64,000 nt of DNA, taken from Kosakonia oryzae. Lineage in GTDB: Bacteria > Pseudomonadota > Gammaproteobacteria > Enterobacterales > Enterobacteriaceae. Made by a program: the position numbers and the translations under genes. Below are positions 27,449 to 36,938 of this stretch, piece after piece (positions within the stretch are counted from its first letter, which is position 1; the number at the start of each line of letters is the position of its first letter). The stretch spans positions 2,790,001 to 2,854,000 of the forward strand of contig NZ_CP014007.2 in assembly GCF_001658025.2 (NCBI RefSeq), read 5' to 3'. The notes under the pieces were generated by a model. The model was not told where the DNA came from and ran no database searches. It worked only from the letters and a program-made list of their open reading frames with translations.

Positions 27449-27985
27449 TTAACCGAAAGAGTGACCGCCAATATTGAGTATTTTCACAATCCGCTCTTTT
27501 TCCTGAATCATAAAAAAAACACGGTCTTCGTCACTTAAGCGGATGCTGAAGAGCTGGATACTTCTTTTCTGTTTGACCTGTTTATAACAAAATTTACTGC
27601 CCATCAATTTAGCTGCATCTCGTGGATGGTTTCCGGCACGAATAAGCCGCCGCCACATATAGTAGTTTTTCATGTACAGCGGCTCAACGTGGATATGTTT
27701 GTTGAGCCGGTATTTGCTCCTTGGCTCCGTTTCATCAACTATCCATATTTTACTCTCACCGATCGTGCCTGATTTACTGACATGCTTTCGGTAATGTTTA
27801 ACCGAGCCGGATATTGAGGAGTGCCGTGAAGATGACGGCGCGGTATATACTGAATGTGAAAAACTGCTCACCGATTCAGCATTGTTTTCATCGGCAGTAA
27901 AATACTCGTCTTCACTGGCGGTAAAATACTCCGAATCTGTAATAATGCTCTCCAGATCGTCATCATTTAATTCAATCAAATACAT
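27449..27985 (-). CDS. orphan protein with RelE/ParE-like C-terminal segment
   Basis: 178 residues from the ATG with GAGG upstream; the frame extends to 28057 without a better start. Residues 1-65 are acidic, Ser/Glu-rich and repetitive (EYFTASEDEYFTADENN), probably disordered. The last 35 residues (IQLFSIRLSDEDRVFFMIQE, then KILNIGGHS) resemble the beta-strand core of RelE/ParE/HigB toxins, including the typical S-I-R-L and GGH ends. No antitoxin gene is adjacent. GC content is well below that of the neighbours. It might be a secreted effector or a fused toxin domain; neither is demonstrated. Confidence 0.5.
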   Translation of the reverse strand: MYLIELNDDDLESIITDSEYFTASEDEYFTADENNAESVSSFSHSVYTAPSSSRHSSISGSVKHYRKHVSKSGTIGESKIWIVDETEPRSKYRLNKHIHVEPLYMKNYYMWRRLIRAGNHPRDAAKLMGSKFCYKQVKQKRSIQLFSIRLSDEDRVFFMIQEKERIVKILNIGGHSFG

Positions 27986-28258
27986 GTAAACCTCGTTACA
28001 TTCCATTGTTAAAGGCGTTGCCACAGAGACCTGCAACCTTAAGTATATTCTGAACAAATATTAGCAATGGGGAGCAAAACCGGGCAAGACGTTAATAATA
28101 TTAAGACACCGGAAGCTGCGTTATCTCTCTTATTAAAATAAAAAAGATCGCCAATCATCGCTTCGGTACATCTGATACGCCTGTATTCGCAAATTTCGTG
28201 CGTTTGCCCGCGCCCGCCTGCCATACTTCAGGCGGCACAGAACCACACCGGAGGAGAG

Positions 28259-28987
28259 ATGCTGATTGCTCAGCTCACTGATATTCACGCCGCGCCTGAT
28301 AACGACAATCTCGCACGGCTGCATAACGCCATTGACTGGCTGCTGGCCCTGCAACCTGATTTGCTGGTGGTCAGCGGGGATTTAACCGACGATGGCTGGC
28401 ACGAAGGCTATCTGGCGATTGCCGCAGAGCTACAACGGTTGCACTGCCGCACACACATTATCCCCGGCAATGCCGACGATAAAGCGGTGATGTGCGCCAG
28501 CCTGCCCGCCTTTGCCCGTCATCGCGCCACTGACGCCATGCACTTTTGCCAGCAGCTTGACGGTGTGGCGGTCATTGGCCTGGATGTGACCGTCGCGGGC
28601 GAAAGCCGGGGCGATATCCGCCCGCATCTGCCGTGGCTGAAAAGCGCACTCGCCGCCAGCCCGCAACCGGCACTGCTGTTTTTGCATCAGCACCTGTTCC
28701 CCAGCGGCATCGCGCCGCTCGATAGCGCGATGTGTGATGGCGCAGAGGAACTGCGCCAGTTGCTTAACACCCTGCCATTTCCGCCGCTGGCGCTGTGCAG
28801 CGGGCACGTTCACCGGCCGATGAGCGCGACCTTTGCCGGAATTCCGGCTTATATTTGCGGCTCCATCTGCCCGGCGAACCCACTGATGCTGGATGCGCAG
28901 CACCTGCCACCAGTGAGCGATCCGCCAGCGCTGATGATCCATCAGATCCGCGAGCGCCGGCTGGTAAGCCATTTTGTTAGCGTTTAG
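28259..28987 (+). CDS. metallophosphoesterase (CpdA-like)
   Basis: 242 residues. Calcineurin-like motifs are in order: D-I-H in LTDIHAAPDN, GDLTDDG, GNADD, LHQHLFPSG and SGHVHRP. The histidine of the common GNHD motif is replaced (GNADD), while metal ligands are kept. CpdA-type members hydrolyse cyclic nucleotides or related phosphodiesters; the true substrate is open. A strong GGAGGAG site precedes the ATG. Confidence 0.85.
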   Translation: MLIAQLTDIHAAPDNDNLARLHNAIDWLLALQPDLLVVSGDLTDDGWHEGYLAIAAELQRLHCRTHIIPGNADDKAVMCASLPAFARHRATDAMHFCQQLDGVAVIGLDVTVAGESRGDIRPHLPWLKSALAASPQPALLFLHQHLFPSGIAPLDSAMCDGAEELRQLLNTLPFPPLALCSGHVHRPMSATFAGIPAYICGSICPANPLMLDAQHLPPVSDPPALMIHQIRERRLVSHFVSV

Positions 28988-29115
28988 CGCCTGGCCGCCG
29001 TCTCAGCAAACAGACGGCGCTGCGGTTCAGGCCAGCCCTGGCTGCCATCCCTGCAAATCACCTGCCGGTGAGGAAAAGAAGGTTTCCGGGCTGAGATCGT
29101 TCTATGTTCGACAAC

Positions 29116-29265
29116 TTATGCTTTCCCGTTACCGCACATCTCTATCAATTTCCGTAGCCCTGATATTGATGCACCTGCAAATATCATCGTTACGAAAATA
29201 CTGATAATGAGATAGCGCCATTCTTTGTCAATACATACGCCTTTGCCATTTTTGGCACTCGCCAT
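29116..29265 (-). CDS. possible 49-residue single-span membrane protein
   Basis: Within the 434-bp gap between the phosphoesterase and the KAS-like gene, the reverse strand has an ATG frame of 49 codons. It has a basic, Cys-containing start, one convincing membrane segment (YLIISIFVTMIFAGASISGL) and a short charged tail. The upstream site is weak (AAAAAGA). Nothing else is seen in the gap. The hydrophobic pattern is better than expected by chance, but expression is unproven. Confidence 0.35.
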   Translation of the reverse strand: MASAKNGKGVCIDKEWRYLIISIFVTMIFAGASISGLRKLIEMCGNGKA

Positions 29266-29421
29266 ACCAATAATCTTTTTAGGATTTTTTCAGGAAATAA
29301 AACATTGCATTACCACTGAAATATTATAAAAAGAAAAACGCCACTTTACGGTTATTTTAATTACTGGCGGGATAAGGGAATAAATATCCCGTTCATCTTT
29401 ATCTTATGGAGGAATTATTTA

Positions 29422-30462
29422 ATGAGCATCCATCCAAAATATACCTGCTCACCCGGTCACGCGCGTCTTATTAGTACCGGGGTTTATCTCCCGGAAGGCC
29501 GGGTAAGTTCCCGGGAGCTGATGGAACAACTCGATTCACCGCAGCGCTTCGGCCTGAATCGCAACTGGCTGGCGCGGCTGACCGGCGTGCGGGAGCGCTG
29601 CGTCGCCGCTGATCATCTGCAACCCTCCGATTTGGCCGTGCGTGCCGTGCGTGATGCGCTGGCGCGTGCCGAAATCAAATTAGACGATATTGACGCGTTG
29701 ATTTTTGCCGGTGTATTCCGCGATTTTCACGAACCGGCAACTGCGCATATTGTGGCACATAAGCTCGGCGCAAATATTCCCACCGCGTTTGATGTCAGTA
29801 ATGCCTGCCACAGTTTTGAAGACGCGCTGCATATTATGGATGGGCTCATTGCGGCGGGCCAGGTTAAATATGGCTTAATTGTCACCGGCGAAACCAGCTA
29901 TCGCATGCGCCATGAAGCGATAAACAGGTTGCAACAAACCACCGACCGCGAACTTTTTATGGAGCTTTGTGCAGGGTTAAATGTCGGTGATTGCGGCGCG
30001 GCAATGATCGTCGGGGCGAAAAAAGATCCGCATGTCGGCTTTATGGGATTTATGAAAGAATCCCGCTCGCACTATTATCACTACAGCACCAGCGGCCCGG
30101 CCTGTTCCGATCATTTATTAAAGGTGTGGATGACGCCGCTGGTGGACGAAGCCATCAGCATGGGCGAAGCGATGTTTCCGGCGTTTATGGATAATCTCGG
30201 CTGGAGCCGCAACGAAATTAAAGCCTGCGTTTCACACCAGGCCTCAACCTCGCAAATCCAGAGAATGGCCGGTTATATGGATGTGGACCCGGCCCTGTTT
30301 GTGGAAACCATCAGCACCATGGGCAACCTGATCAGCGGCAATGCGACCGTTGGGCTGCACATACTGGCAGAGCGCCAGCAGCTTAAACCGGGTGACAAAG
30401 TGGTTCTCGTCGGTGGCGGCAGCGGAATTGTTGGCAGCCATATGGGGCTAATCTGGGAATAA
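29422..30462 (+). CDS. 3-oxoacyl-ACP synthase III (FabH)-like enzyme
   Basis: 346 residues with the ketosynthase III triad: Cys in DVSNACHSF, His in VSHQAS and Asn in ISGNATVGLH. The glycine-rich end GGGSGIVGSH is typical. FabH-like enzymes condense an acyl-CoA with malonyl-ACP or transfer acyl groups. This is not the fabH of the fab operon, since no fatty-acid genes are near, and it stands alone. It may serve a secondary metabolite or acyl transfer. A good ribosome-binding site (ATGGAGGAATT) precedes it. Confidence 0.82.
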   Translation: MSIHPKYTCSPGHARLISTGVYLPEGRVSSRELMEQLDSPQRFGLNRNWLARLTGVRERCVAADHLQPSDLAVRAVRDALARAEIKLDDIDALIFAGVFRDFHEPATAHIVAHKLGANIPTAFDVSNACHSFEDALHIMDGLIAAGQVKYGLIVTGETSYRMRHEAINRLQQTTDRELFMELCAGLNVGDCGAAMIVGAKKDPHVGFMGFMKESRSHYYHYSTSGPACSDHLLKVWMTPLVDEAISMGEAMFPAFMDNLGWSRNEIKACVSHQASTSQIQRMAGYMDVDPALFVETISTMGNLISGNATVGLHILAERQQLKPGDKVVLVGGGSGIVGSHMGLIWE

Positions 30463-30498
30463 GCGAATACACAGAAGTGCCGTTACATCGTGCGCCGG

Positions 30499-30529
30499 GG
30501 TAAAGCCTCCGGCGTTCGCTTTACTTTTC
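30499..30529. terminator. convergent terminator between KAS-like and cupin genes
   Basis: A stem GTAAAGC / GCTTTAC (30500-30506 with 30518-30524) is followed by TTTT on the + strand. A competing GC-rich stem (CGCCGG / CCGGCG) overlaps it. The element covers the stop codon of the cupin gene. Confidence 0.6.
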
Positions 30530-31018
30530 CCCTTCCCAGTAATCCACGCCCTCGCCGCGAAAATCAACCCGGCGAAAATCTTCTTTCCCGTTAATGCGCG
30601 CTCTGGCGAGGAATTTATCAGCGTCGGGGTATTCGCAAATTTCCGGGCTTTCCATGGTGCTGATCGAGATATAGCGTAACGGTTGATCGGAGGTGTTGAT
30701 AATCTGATGCGGCCATGCCTTTCCCGGTGGAACACAGATCACATCACCCTCTTCAATCGCCCGCTCCTCCTCGCCAATACGCAGTGTTCCACGCCCGTTC
30801 AGCACGATAAACATCTCTTCCTGCGCATGATGCAGATGAAACGGGCAGCAGCGTTTACCCGGCGGCAACGTATCGATTGACGCGCCAAGCTTGCTGGCGG
30901 CGGTGCCTTTGGTCAGCGAACCGCCCAGGGATTCATACAGCGGCGGGCGAACAAAATGTTCCATCTCAATGGTATTAAAGTTGCGGATAACAAAGGGTAC
31001 AGCGGTATTCGCACTCAT
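30521..31018 (-). CDS. cupin-domain protein
   Basis: 165 residues. A single cupin_2 barrel: HAQEEMFIVLNGRGTLRIGE (motif 1 with metal ligands His-X-Gln-Glu-Glu) and GDVICVPPGKAWPHQIIN (motif 2). Such proteins bind metal and may be small isomerases or dioxygenases. It is transcribed in the same direction as the LysR gene behind it, 27 bp from it, and is probably part of the amidase/MFS catabolic locus. Confidence 0.8.
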   Translation of the reverse strand: MSANTAVPFVIRNFNTIEMEHFVRPPLYESLGGSLTKGTAASKLGASIDTLPPGKRCCPFHLHHAQEEMFIVLNGRGTLRIGEEERAIEEGDVICVPPGKAWPHQIINTSDQPLRYISISTMESPEICEYPDADKFLARARINGKEDFRRVDFRGEGVDYWEGEK

Positions 31019-31045
31019 AAGCAGTTCCTGAAATAAGGTGACACC

Positions 31046-31957
31046 TCAGTATTGGAACGACCCATTCTGCCTGTCAATTTGTTCAGCCAGCATTTGATGG
31101 AAGATACGCGTCGCCATCGACAGCGTGCGCTGGCGCGGCAGGCAGAGATCCACTTTCACTGTGCCCATCAGCGGATCCGCCAGCGGCACGGCGACAAAAT
31201 CCTCGTGCCCGGTGGTGTCGTTAACGTTCAGTTGCGGCAGGATCAACAGCGCCAGCCCTTGCCGCGCCAGCGCTTTCTGCACTTCCAGCGAACTGGCGAT
31301 ATAACACAAATCAAAATGCAGATTCTCCCGCCGGGCGGCGGATTCGAGCAGTTGCCGCACCGCATAGCTGGCAGGCGGAATAGCCAGCGGATGACGGGCA
31401 AGATCGGTGAGCGTCAGCAGGCTTTTCTTCGCCAGCGGATGGTGCGCTGCCATCAACACTTTGTGCTGCAACGCACAGTAGTGCGTCACCTGCAGCTCCG
31501 CGCTGACCGGCATATAAAACGCCAGCGCCACATCAGCATGACCGCTGATTAATTGTTCGGCGACATGCGGCGCACTGCCAATATCAATGTCAAACGAAAC
31601 CGCAGGATAACGCTGGCGGAAGGTGCAGATAACCGGCGCGATAAACGCAGCGATCAGGCTCTCTGCCGCGCAGATACGCACCGTGCCGGACACCACACTT
31701 TGCGTGCTGGAGATGCGCTCTTTTACCGCATCCAGTTCGCGTAAGGTGGCATCCACGGCCTGGGCGAGAAATTCCCCTTCCCGCGTCAGTTTGATACCGC
31801 GCGGCGTGCGCTCGATCAGCGGTGCGCCATAGTGGTGTTCCAGAATATCGATTTGCCGCGTGACGGCCCCCGGCGCGACAAACAATTTATCAGCGGCATC
31901 ACGCAACGAACTGGATTTCGCTACCTGGCTAAAATAGCGCAGCGCGCGTAATTGCAT
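31046..31957 (-). CDS. LysR-type transcriptional regulator
   Basis: 303 residues from the ATG with GGGGG upstream; a longer frame starts at 31999. The N-terminus MQLRALRYFSQVAKSSSL and LRDAADKLFVAPGAVTRQID form the helix-turn-helix, and the inducer domain is of NAC/CynR type. It is divergent from the MFS-amidase operon and should regulate it. Confidence 0.88.
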   Translation of the reverse strand: MQLRALRYFSQVAKSSSLRDAADKLFVAPGAVTRQIDILEHHYGAPLIERTPRGIKLTREGEFLAQAVDATLRELDAVKERISSTQSVVSGTVRICAAESLIAAFIAPVICTFRQRYPAVSFDIDIGSAPHVAEQLISGHADVALAFYMPVSAELQVTHYCALQHKVLMAAHHPLAKKSLLTLTDLARHPLAIPPASYAVRQLLESAARRENLHFDLCYIASSLEVQKALARQGLALLILPQLNVNDTTGHEDFVAVPLADPLMGTVKVDLCLPRQRTLSMATRIFHQMLAEQIDRQNGSFQY

Positions 31958-32454
31958 ATTTCCCCCACCTTGTATTGCCGTTATTACACCCTTTGTCACC
32001 TTATTACGTTGGTGTTCGGATTGACAAATCAGCGGGGCAATCCTCTATTTTTTCTTTCCGCTGCACTGTAAACAGGCACGACGAACAATAATCGTGCAAA
32101 AACAAGATTGGTTTTTATCTTGCAGGGAGAAAAAACAGTTTAATAATCATCAGGATGATATATCTTTTGCGAAAAATATTTGCGCACTGCTAACGAAATG
32201 AAAGCACGGTTTAAGTGCAGAGCCAGGAAACTTATTTTCTGTCAGTCAATACAGATCGCCGGATGAAAATAAAAATATCAGACAATTCAAAAAATTAGAC
32301 AAAGTAATACTATTTTCTTATTTATATTCCCCGCCCTCCAGTGAGCACATTTTTTACGCACTGCTCCTGCACAATTGTGATAGTGAACATTATCTGTGCT
32401 TGTTATATCTCAGCCATGTTGTTAATTCGTCTCAACCCCTGAGGAAGACTGTTT
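31958..32454. promoter_or_regulatory. divergent regulatory region between LysR and MFS genes
   Basis: About 500 bp of AT-rich DNA with no convincing ORF. It must carry the promoters of the LysR/cupin and MFS/amidase units. A half-matching CRP-like sequence (TGTGATAGTGAACAT) is near 32374-32390. I could not place a LysR T-N11-A site with confidence. Confidence 0.4.
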
Positions 32455-33774
32455 ATGGCAAACGAAATAAACCCCGCAGCCACGCCGCCAAAAGCGACGC
32501 GTAAAGAAGTGATCGCCGTTGTCCTGGGTGCCGCCGTCGAGTTTTTTGATTTCAGCGCTTACGCCACCTTTGCAGTGATGATCGGCCATGTTTTCTTTCC
32601 CTCGGATAATCCATTTACCAGTTTGTTATTGTCCGTTTCGGTATTTGGCATCGGCTTTATTGTCCGACCGCTGGGCGCCATTTTTATTGGCAGCTACGCC
32701 GACCGCGTTGGGCGCAAACCGGCAATGTTATTAACCATGGTATTTATGACCATCGGCACCGGTGGCCTGGTCTTCCTGCCGGGATATGAAACCATTGGCA
32801 TGGCTGCGCCGGTTTTACTGGTACTGGTGCGTATGTTGCAGGGGCTGGCCTGGGGCGGCGAAGCTGGCCCGGCAACCACGTTTATTATGGAAGCCGCGCC
32901 CGCGGGCAAACGTGCCTTCTACACCAGTTGGCAGATTGTCGCCCAGGGTCTGGCAGGCATCAGCGCGGGCGTGATTGGCTATATGCTCACGGTATTGCTG
33001 TCACCGCACGATCTCGCCGCCTGGGGCTGGCGCGTGCCGTTCGCTTTCGGACTGTTGATCCTGCCTATCGCCATCTATCTGCGCCGCAATCTGCGCGAGA
33101 CTTATCAGTCTGACAACAGCGAGGCCAGCCACTCCACCGGCAGCCTGCTCGGTGAAGTGGTGAAGAACTATCGCGGGCTGGTGCTGACCGGAATTTTTAT
33201 CCTCTCCGGTAGCACCATCACGCAATATTTTCTCAACTATATGACCACTTACGCGCTCAACGAACTGGCGTTTACGCCGGGCAGCGCCATGGCGTCCACG
33301 ATTCTGATTGGCGTCTGCGTGGTGGTCTTTTCGCTGGTCGGCGGCTGGATGGCGGATCGCGTTGGCAGAAAGATGACCATCATCGCCCCACGTCTGATCC
33401 TGCTGCTGTTGTTACTGCCGGGGCTTGAGATCATCAACACCTGGCGCAGCGAAATGGTGTTCTACAGCGTGATCACCGTCTTTGCTGCCCTGCAATGCAT
33501 CAGCGGTTCCGGCGTGCTCGTCGTGCTGTGCGAAAACTTCCCGAAATATGTGCGATCCACCGGCTTTTCTATCGCCTTTGCCTTTGGCATTACGCTGTTT
33601 GGCGGCACTGCGCAGATTGTCTTTTCATGGCTGATCAAAGTGACCGGCAACCCGGTTTCTCCCGGTTACTACCTGATTGCCGCCAATATTCTCTGTCTGG
33701 CCGCCACCGTGTTGCTGAAAGAGCGTAAAGCTCCGCAGCCTGTGCTGGCACGCCGTCGCACCACCGTTCAGTAA
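32455..33774 (+). CDS. MFS transporter, metabolite:H+ symporter family
   Basis: 439 residues and twelve predicted membrane segments. The loop 2-3 signature is GSYADRVGRKPAML, repeated in the second half as GWMADRVGRKMT. The layout matches MHS proteins such as ShiA, KgtP and ProP, which take up small organic acids or osmolytes. The amidase gene 14 bp downstream suggests the cargo is an amide, or that the amidase product is the imported compound. Confidence 0.88.
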   Translation: MANEINPAATPPKATRKEVIAVVLGAAVEFFDFSAYATFAVMIGHVFFPSDNPFTSLLLSVSVFGIGFIVRPLGAIFIGSYADRVGRKPAMLLTMVFMTIGTGGLVFLPGYETIGMAAPVLLVLVRMLQGLAWGGEAGPATTFIMEAAPAGKRAFYTSWQIVAQGLAGISAGVIGYMLTVLLSPHDLAAWGWRVPFAFGLLILPIAIYLRRNLRETYQSDNSEASHSTGSLLGEVVKNYRGLVLTGIFILSGSTITQYFLNYMTTYALNELAFTPGSAMASTILIGVCVVVFSLVGGWMADRVGRKMTIIAPRLILLLLLLPGLEIINTWRSEMVFYSVITVFAALQCISGSGVLVVLCENFPKYVRSTGFSIAFAFGITLFGGTAQIVFSWLIKVTGNPVSPGYYLIAANILCLAATVLLKERKAPQPVLARRRTTVQ

Positions 33775-33788
33775 TCAAGGAGGAAGCC

Positions 33789-35261
33789 ATGAAAACCGTC
33801 ATGAACTGGCAAGAATGGGCAGCGCACGATGCCACTGCGCTGGCAGAACGGGTGCAGCAAGGTGAGATCAGCGCCGCCGAACTGGCCCAGCAGGCGCAGG
33901 CCGCCGTCAGCCTGATCAACCCGCAAATCGGTTCCGTGGTGGAACTGTTTGCTGATGCGATCGCCGCGCCGCAGACCGATGGCACGCGGCTCGACGGCCC
34001 GTTTCGCGGCGTGCCGTTTCTGATGAAAGATCTCGGCCCCGGCGTGAAAAACCGTTTGCAGGAGCAAGGCTCGAAATTTATGCAAGGCAACCGCCCGGCG
34101 GAAGATGCGTTTCTCACCACGCAAATCCGCGCCGCCGGGCTGAACATTATTGGCCGCACCACTACGCCGGAGTTTGGCGTTTGCGGCTCGGTGGAAAACC
34201 CAGAAGTTTATGTGACCCGCAACCCCTGGAACCCGGCCTATACCACTTTCGGCTCGTCGGCCGGTTCTTGCGCCTCAGTCGCGGCGGGAATCGTACCGCT
34301 GGCGCATGCTACGGACGGCGGCGGCTCGATTCGCATCCCGGCGGGTTCCCACGGGTTGATTGGGCTAAAAAGTTCGCGCGGCGTGTTATCCATCGCCCCG
34401 GCGCTTTCCGATATTACCGGCTTTGTTTCCACGCAGGGCTGCGTCAGCCGCAGCGTTCGCGACACGGCGCGGTTTATCGACAGTTGCCGGGGCGGCGCAC
34501 CGGGCGAGTTTATGCCCTACTGGGAAAGCAAACAGCCCTACAGCGAGATGATTAAGCACGATCCTGCACCGCTGCGTATTGCCGTCTCCCACGAGTGGGG
34601 CAACTACCGTTCCGATGCACATTTTGTCAGCGAGCTGGAGCGCACCGTGCGTTTGCTGGAAGAGCTGGGCCACCATGTTGAATGGGTAACGCCGCAGGTT
34701 GATTTCGCGCTGGCGTTTGAGGCGCAAACGACCTGCTATATCAGCAACTTTGCGCAGTTTATTCAGCGTCTGCTGGAGAAAAAAGGGCTGAGTTCGCCGC
34801 CGGAGGATCTGGTGGAGCCGATCAACATTCGTCTCTGGCAGAAAGGCATTGATATGTCCTACAGCGAACGCTGGAAAATGCAGGACGCCTTTAACACCGT
34901 ATCGCGCGATTTGGGGCGTTTTTTCCAGCAGTGGGATATGATCCTGACGCCGACATTCTCCAAACCGACGCCACTGCTGGGCGAGAAAAAATACCTGACG
35001 CTGAGCGATAACCCGGATGTGATGGACTGGTTCTATAACCTGTGGGATATCTTTTCTTACACCCCGCTCGCCAGCCTGACCGGAACCGCCGGGATCTCGA
35101 TCCCGCTCTCCTGGCAGCAGTCCGGCATTCCGCTGGGCATGCATTTTCAAACCCGCCAGGCCAACGACGGCCAGTTGTTACAGCTCGCCGCCCAGCTTGA
35201 ACGCGCGCTCGGCGGCAGCTTTATCCGCAACACGGTGCCGCAGGTACACGTGAGCCGGTGA
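33789..35261 (+). CDS. amidase (amidase-signature family)
   Basis: 490 residues. The Ser-cisSer-Lys machinery is visible: catalytic Lys in FLMKDLGPG, the signature GSSAGSCASVAAGIVPLAHA and the nucleophile Ser in DGGGSIRIPAGSHGL. It hydrolyses a carboxamide to acid and ammonia. The gene follows the MFS gene by 14 bp and has an AGGAGG site. The substrate is unknown; released ammonia could help nitrogen supply. Confidence 0.9.
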   Translation: MKTVMNWQEWAAHDATALAERVQQGEISAAELAQQAQAAVSLINPQIGSVVELFADAIAAPQTDGTRLDGPFRGVPFLMKDLGPGVKNRLQEQGSKFMQGNRPAEDAFLTTQIRAAGLNIIGRTTTPEFGVCGSVENPEVYVTRNPWNPAYTTFGSSAGSCASVAAGIVPLAHATDGGGSIRIPAGSHGLIGLKSSRGVLSIAPALSDITGFVSTQGCVSRSVRDTARFIDSCRGGAPGEFMPYWESKQPYSEMIKHDPAPLRIAVSHEWGNYRSDAHFVSELERTVRLLEELGHHVEWVTPQVDFALAFEAQTTCYISNFAQFIQRLLEKKGLSSPPEDLVEPINIRLWQKGIDMSYSERWKMQDAFNTVSRDLGRFFQQWDMILTPTFSKPTPLLGEKKYLTLSDNPDVMDWFYNLWDIFSYTPLASLTGTAGISIPLSWQQSGIPLGMHFQTRQANDGQLLQLAAQLERALGGSFIRNTVPQVHVSR

Positions 35262-35274
35262 ATATTGGCGGTTA

Positions 35275-35385
35275 GCTCATCGCTATGCCCGGTAGCGTGA
35301 CGCTTACCGGGCCGACAAATATTGCCGTCAACCCCAGGCCTGATAAGCGTCACGCCATCCGGCCTGGATCGGGATCAGAACCTCC
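35275..35385. repeat. REP-like palindromic repeats
   Basis: Two imperfect palindromes after the amidase gene: GCCCGGTAGCGTGACGCTTA followed by CCGGGC, and AGGCCTGATAAGCGTCACGC followed by CATCCGGCCT. They resemble enteric REP/BIME elements and fill the gap to the HAD gene. Confidence 0.6.
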
Positions 35386-35411
35386 TGACGGCGCAGCACA
35401 TATTAAATTGA

Positions 35412-36254
35412 TTATTTACTCAACGACTCTTTGCTAGCGTATTTACGCTTAAACAATTGCAGCAGCCCTTTCACCGTGACATCTAACTGGCTGCCCTCTT
35501 CATAAATGGCAGGCACGACATAATTAGCGCGTTCCTCTGCTATCAATTTTTCAACTTTTCCCTGCGTTTTGGTTGTCTTCCATTTATCCGGGTCAAAAAC
35601 AGCAAGTGAGACACCGCCCTGATAGCGCACCATTTTCATTGACGGAATATCCGTATCACCATCGCCAAAATAAATCATTCGCTGAAACGGTATCTCTCGC
35701 AGTTCAGGCTCGATAAATCTGTTTACCGCTTCATTATTCCAGGAATTATCAATCCCTTTGTTTATGCGAAAAAGAAACTGTGTTTTTGTCGTGTAATTAA
35801 TCGCCTGAGCGGGCCAGATGGCTACAGTGCCATTGGCGGAATAGTGATATTTACAGGCGAAAATCATGCGAAATTTGTCACCAATTGCCGTTCCGCGAAT
35901 CATCGCATCCAGCCCGCTGGAGATAATGTAATGGTAGAGCTCCAGCCCATTGTCATCCGCATATTTGTTAATCCGGTCAAACCAACCCGCGACACCGGGA
36001 TATAGCGGAATGGATTTACCATGTCTTTTGAGATTATTGACGCTCAGCTCTTGTGGATTTGTCTGTGATGCTTTTTCAACTAACAACCCAAGATAAGAAA
36101 GAATTTCATCGCCATCATTTTCTGCTGCGCGTTGTTTTACCTCCTGCCAGAACGCGCCAACATCATTGATCCCTAAAGCAGGCATAAGACCGTGTTGCGC
36201 ACAATCTCCGTCAGCCAAAGTGCCATCAAAGTCATAAACCAATGCACACTTCAT
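35412..36254 (-). CDS. HAD-superfamily hydrolase
   Basis: 280 residues from the ATG with AAGGA upstream. Motif I is YDFDGTLADGD, motif II Ser in YIISSGLD, and motif IV GDGDTDIPSM, so the phosphatase core is intact. The protein is longer than minimal HADs with a helical cap after motif I. Substrate unknown. GC content is lower than average. It lies between the catabolic locus and nif. Confidence 0.85.
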   Translation of the reverse strand: MKCALVYDFDGTLADGDCAQHGLMPALGINDVGAFWQEVKQRAAENDGDEILSYLGLLVEKASQTNPQELSVNNLKRHGKSIPLYPGVAGWFDRINKYADDNGLELYHYIISSGLDAMIRGTAIGDKFRMIFACKYHYSANGTVAIWPAQAINYTTKTQFLFRINKGIDNSWNNEAVNRFIEPELREIPFQRMIYFGDGDTDIPSMKMVRYQGGVSLAVFDPDKWKTTKTQGKVEKLIAEERANYVVPAIYEEGSQLDVTVKGLLQLFKRKYASKESLSK

Positions 36255-36450
36255 AATATATTCCTTATAACCCAATGAAAGTACAGTTTATCTATTTTTG
36301 CCTCATCCTGATGGTCTTTAAACTCCGGCGGGAAAAGAGATTTAAGGCAATTCAGGACACAAAAGAATATCTGATAACCTTAGAACAAAGCATAATTGTG
36401 GACTACAGAATAGCAGCGGATGATTAGTTTTAATATATGGAGTCACAGGG

Positions 36451-36858
36451 ATGGTTATCAGGACGATCATTACCATTATTATCGCCGCTTTTGCCTGGCC
36501 TTACGTGAAAATGGAATTCGCAAGCAGTGCTTATTACACGCAGAACGACGAAAAAGCGTATGCGTTCTACACGCCAGATTTGCTGAAGCGAATGCCGCGC
36601 ATCTCCGACAGCTACACGTTTCAGTATATGAATATCAGTGGCCCTCAGGCTTTTGTGTATGGCATACGGTTTGAAGATACGACCGATATGCAGAAAATTC
36701 GTGAGTATCTGGCCGCTGCGGGTTACAAACCGCAAACGCGATGTGAAACAAAAGCGGAATGCTGGCGAAGCGGGCAGTCGAAAGATGTGGTCACGCTCTA
36801 CAACACCACCTCCCCCAATAACGTCGTGGTGCAGATATACCGGAACACAAAAAAATAA
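36451..36858 (+). CDS. uncharacterised exported protein
   Basis: 135 residues. The N-terminus (VIRTIITIIIAAFAWPYV) is a signal or membrane anchor. The rest contains a pair of cysteines (RCETKAEC) likely to form a disulfide, and many Tyr. No family recognised. It is the last gene before nifJ and is convergent with it. Confidence 0.55.
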   Translation: MVIRTIITIIIAAFAWPYVKMEFASSAYYTQNDEKAYAFYTPDLLKRMPRISDSYTFQYMNISGPQAFVYGIRFEDTTDMQKIREYLAAAGYKPQTRCETKAECWRSGQSKDVVTLYNTTSPNNVVVQIYRNTKK

Positions 36859-36926
36859 CGCCATGCGCGAATACACATGGCGTCTCTCCGTTGTCCGAAT
36901 ACCCGGTAAACGCAACATTACCGGGT
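36858..36926. terminator. two hairpins between the exported protein gene and nifJ
   Basis: ACGCCATG / CATGGCGT (36858-36883) and ACCCGGTAA / TTACCGGGT (36901-36926). Together they lie between convergent genes and probably end both transcripts. Neither has a long T-run; the second resembles the REP-like hairpin near nifF. Confidence 0.5.
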
Positions 36927-36938
36927 AAAATTTACCGT

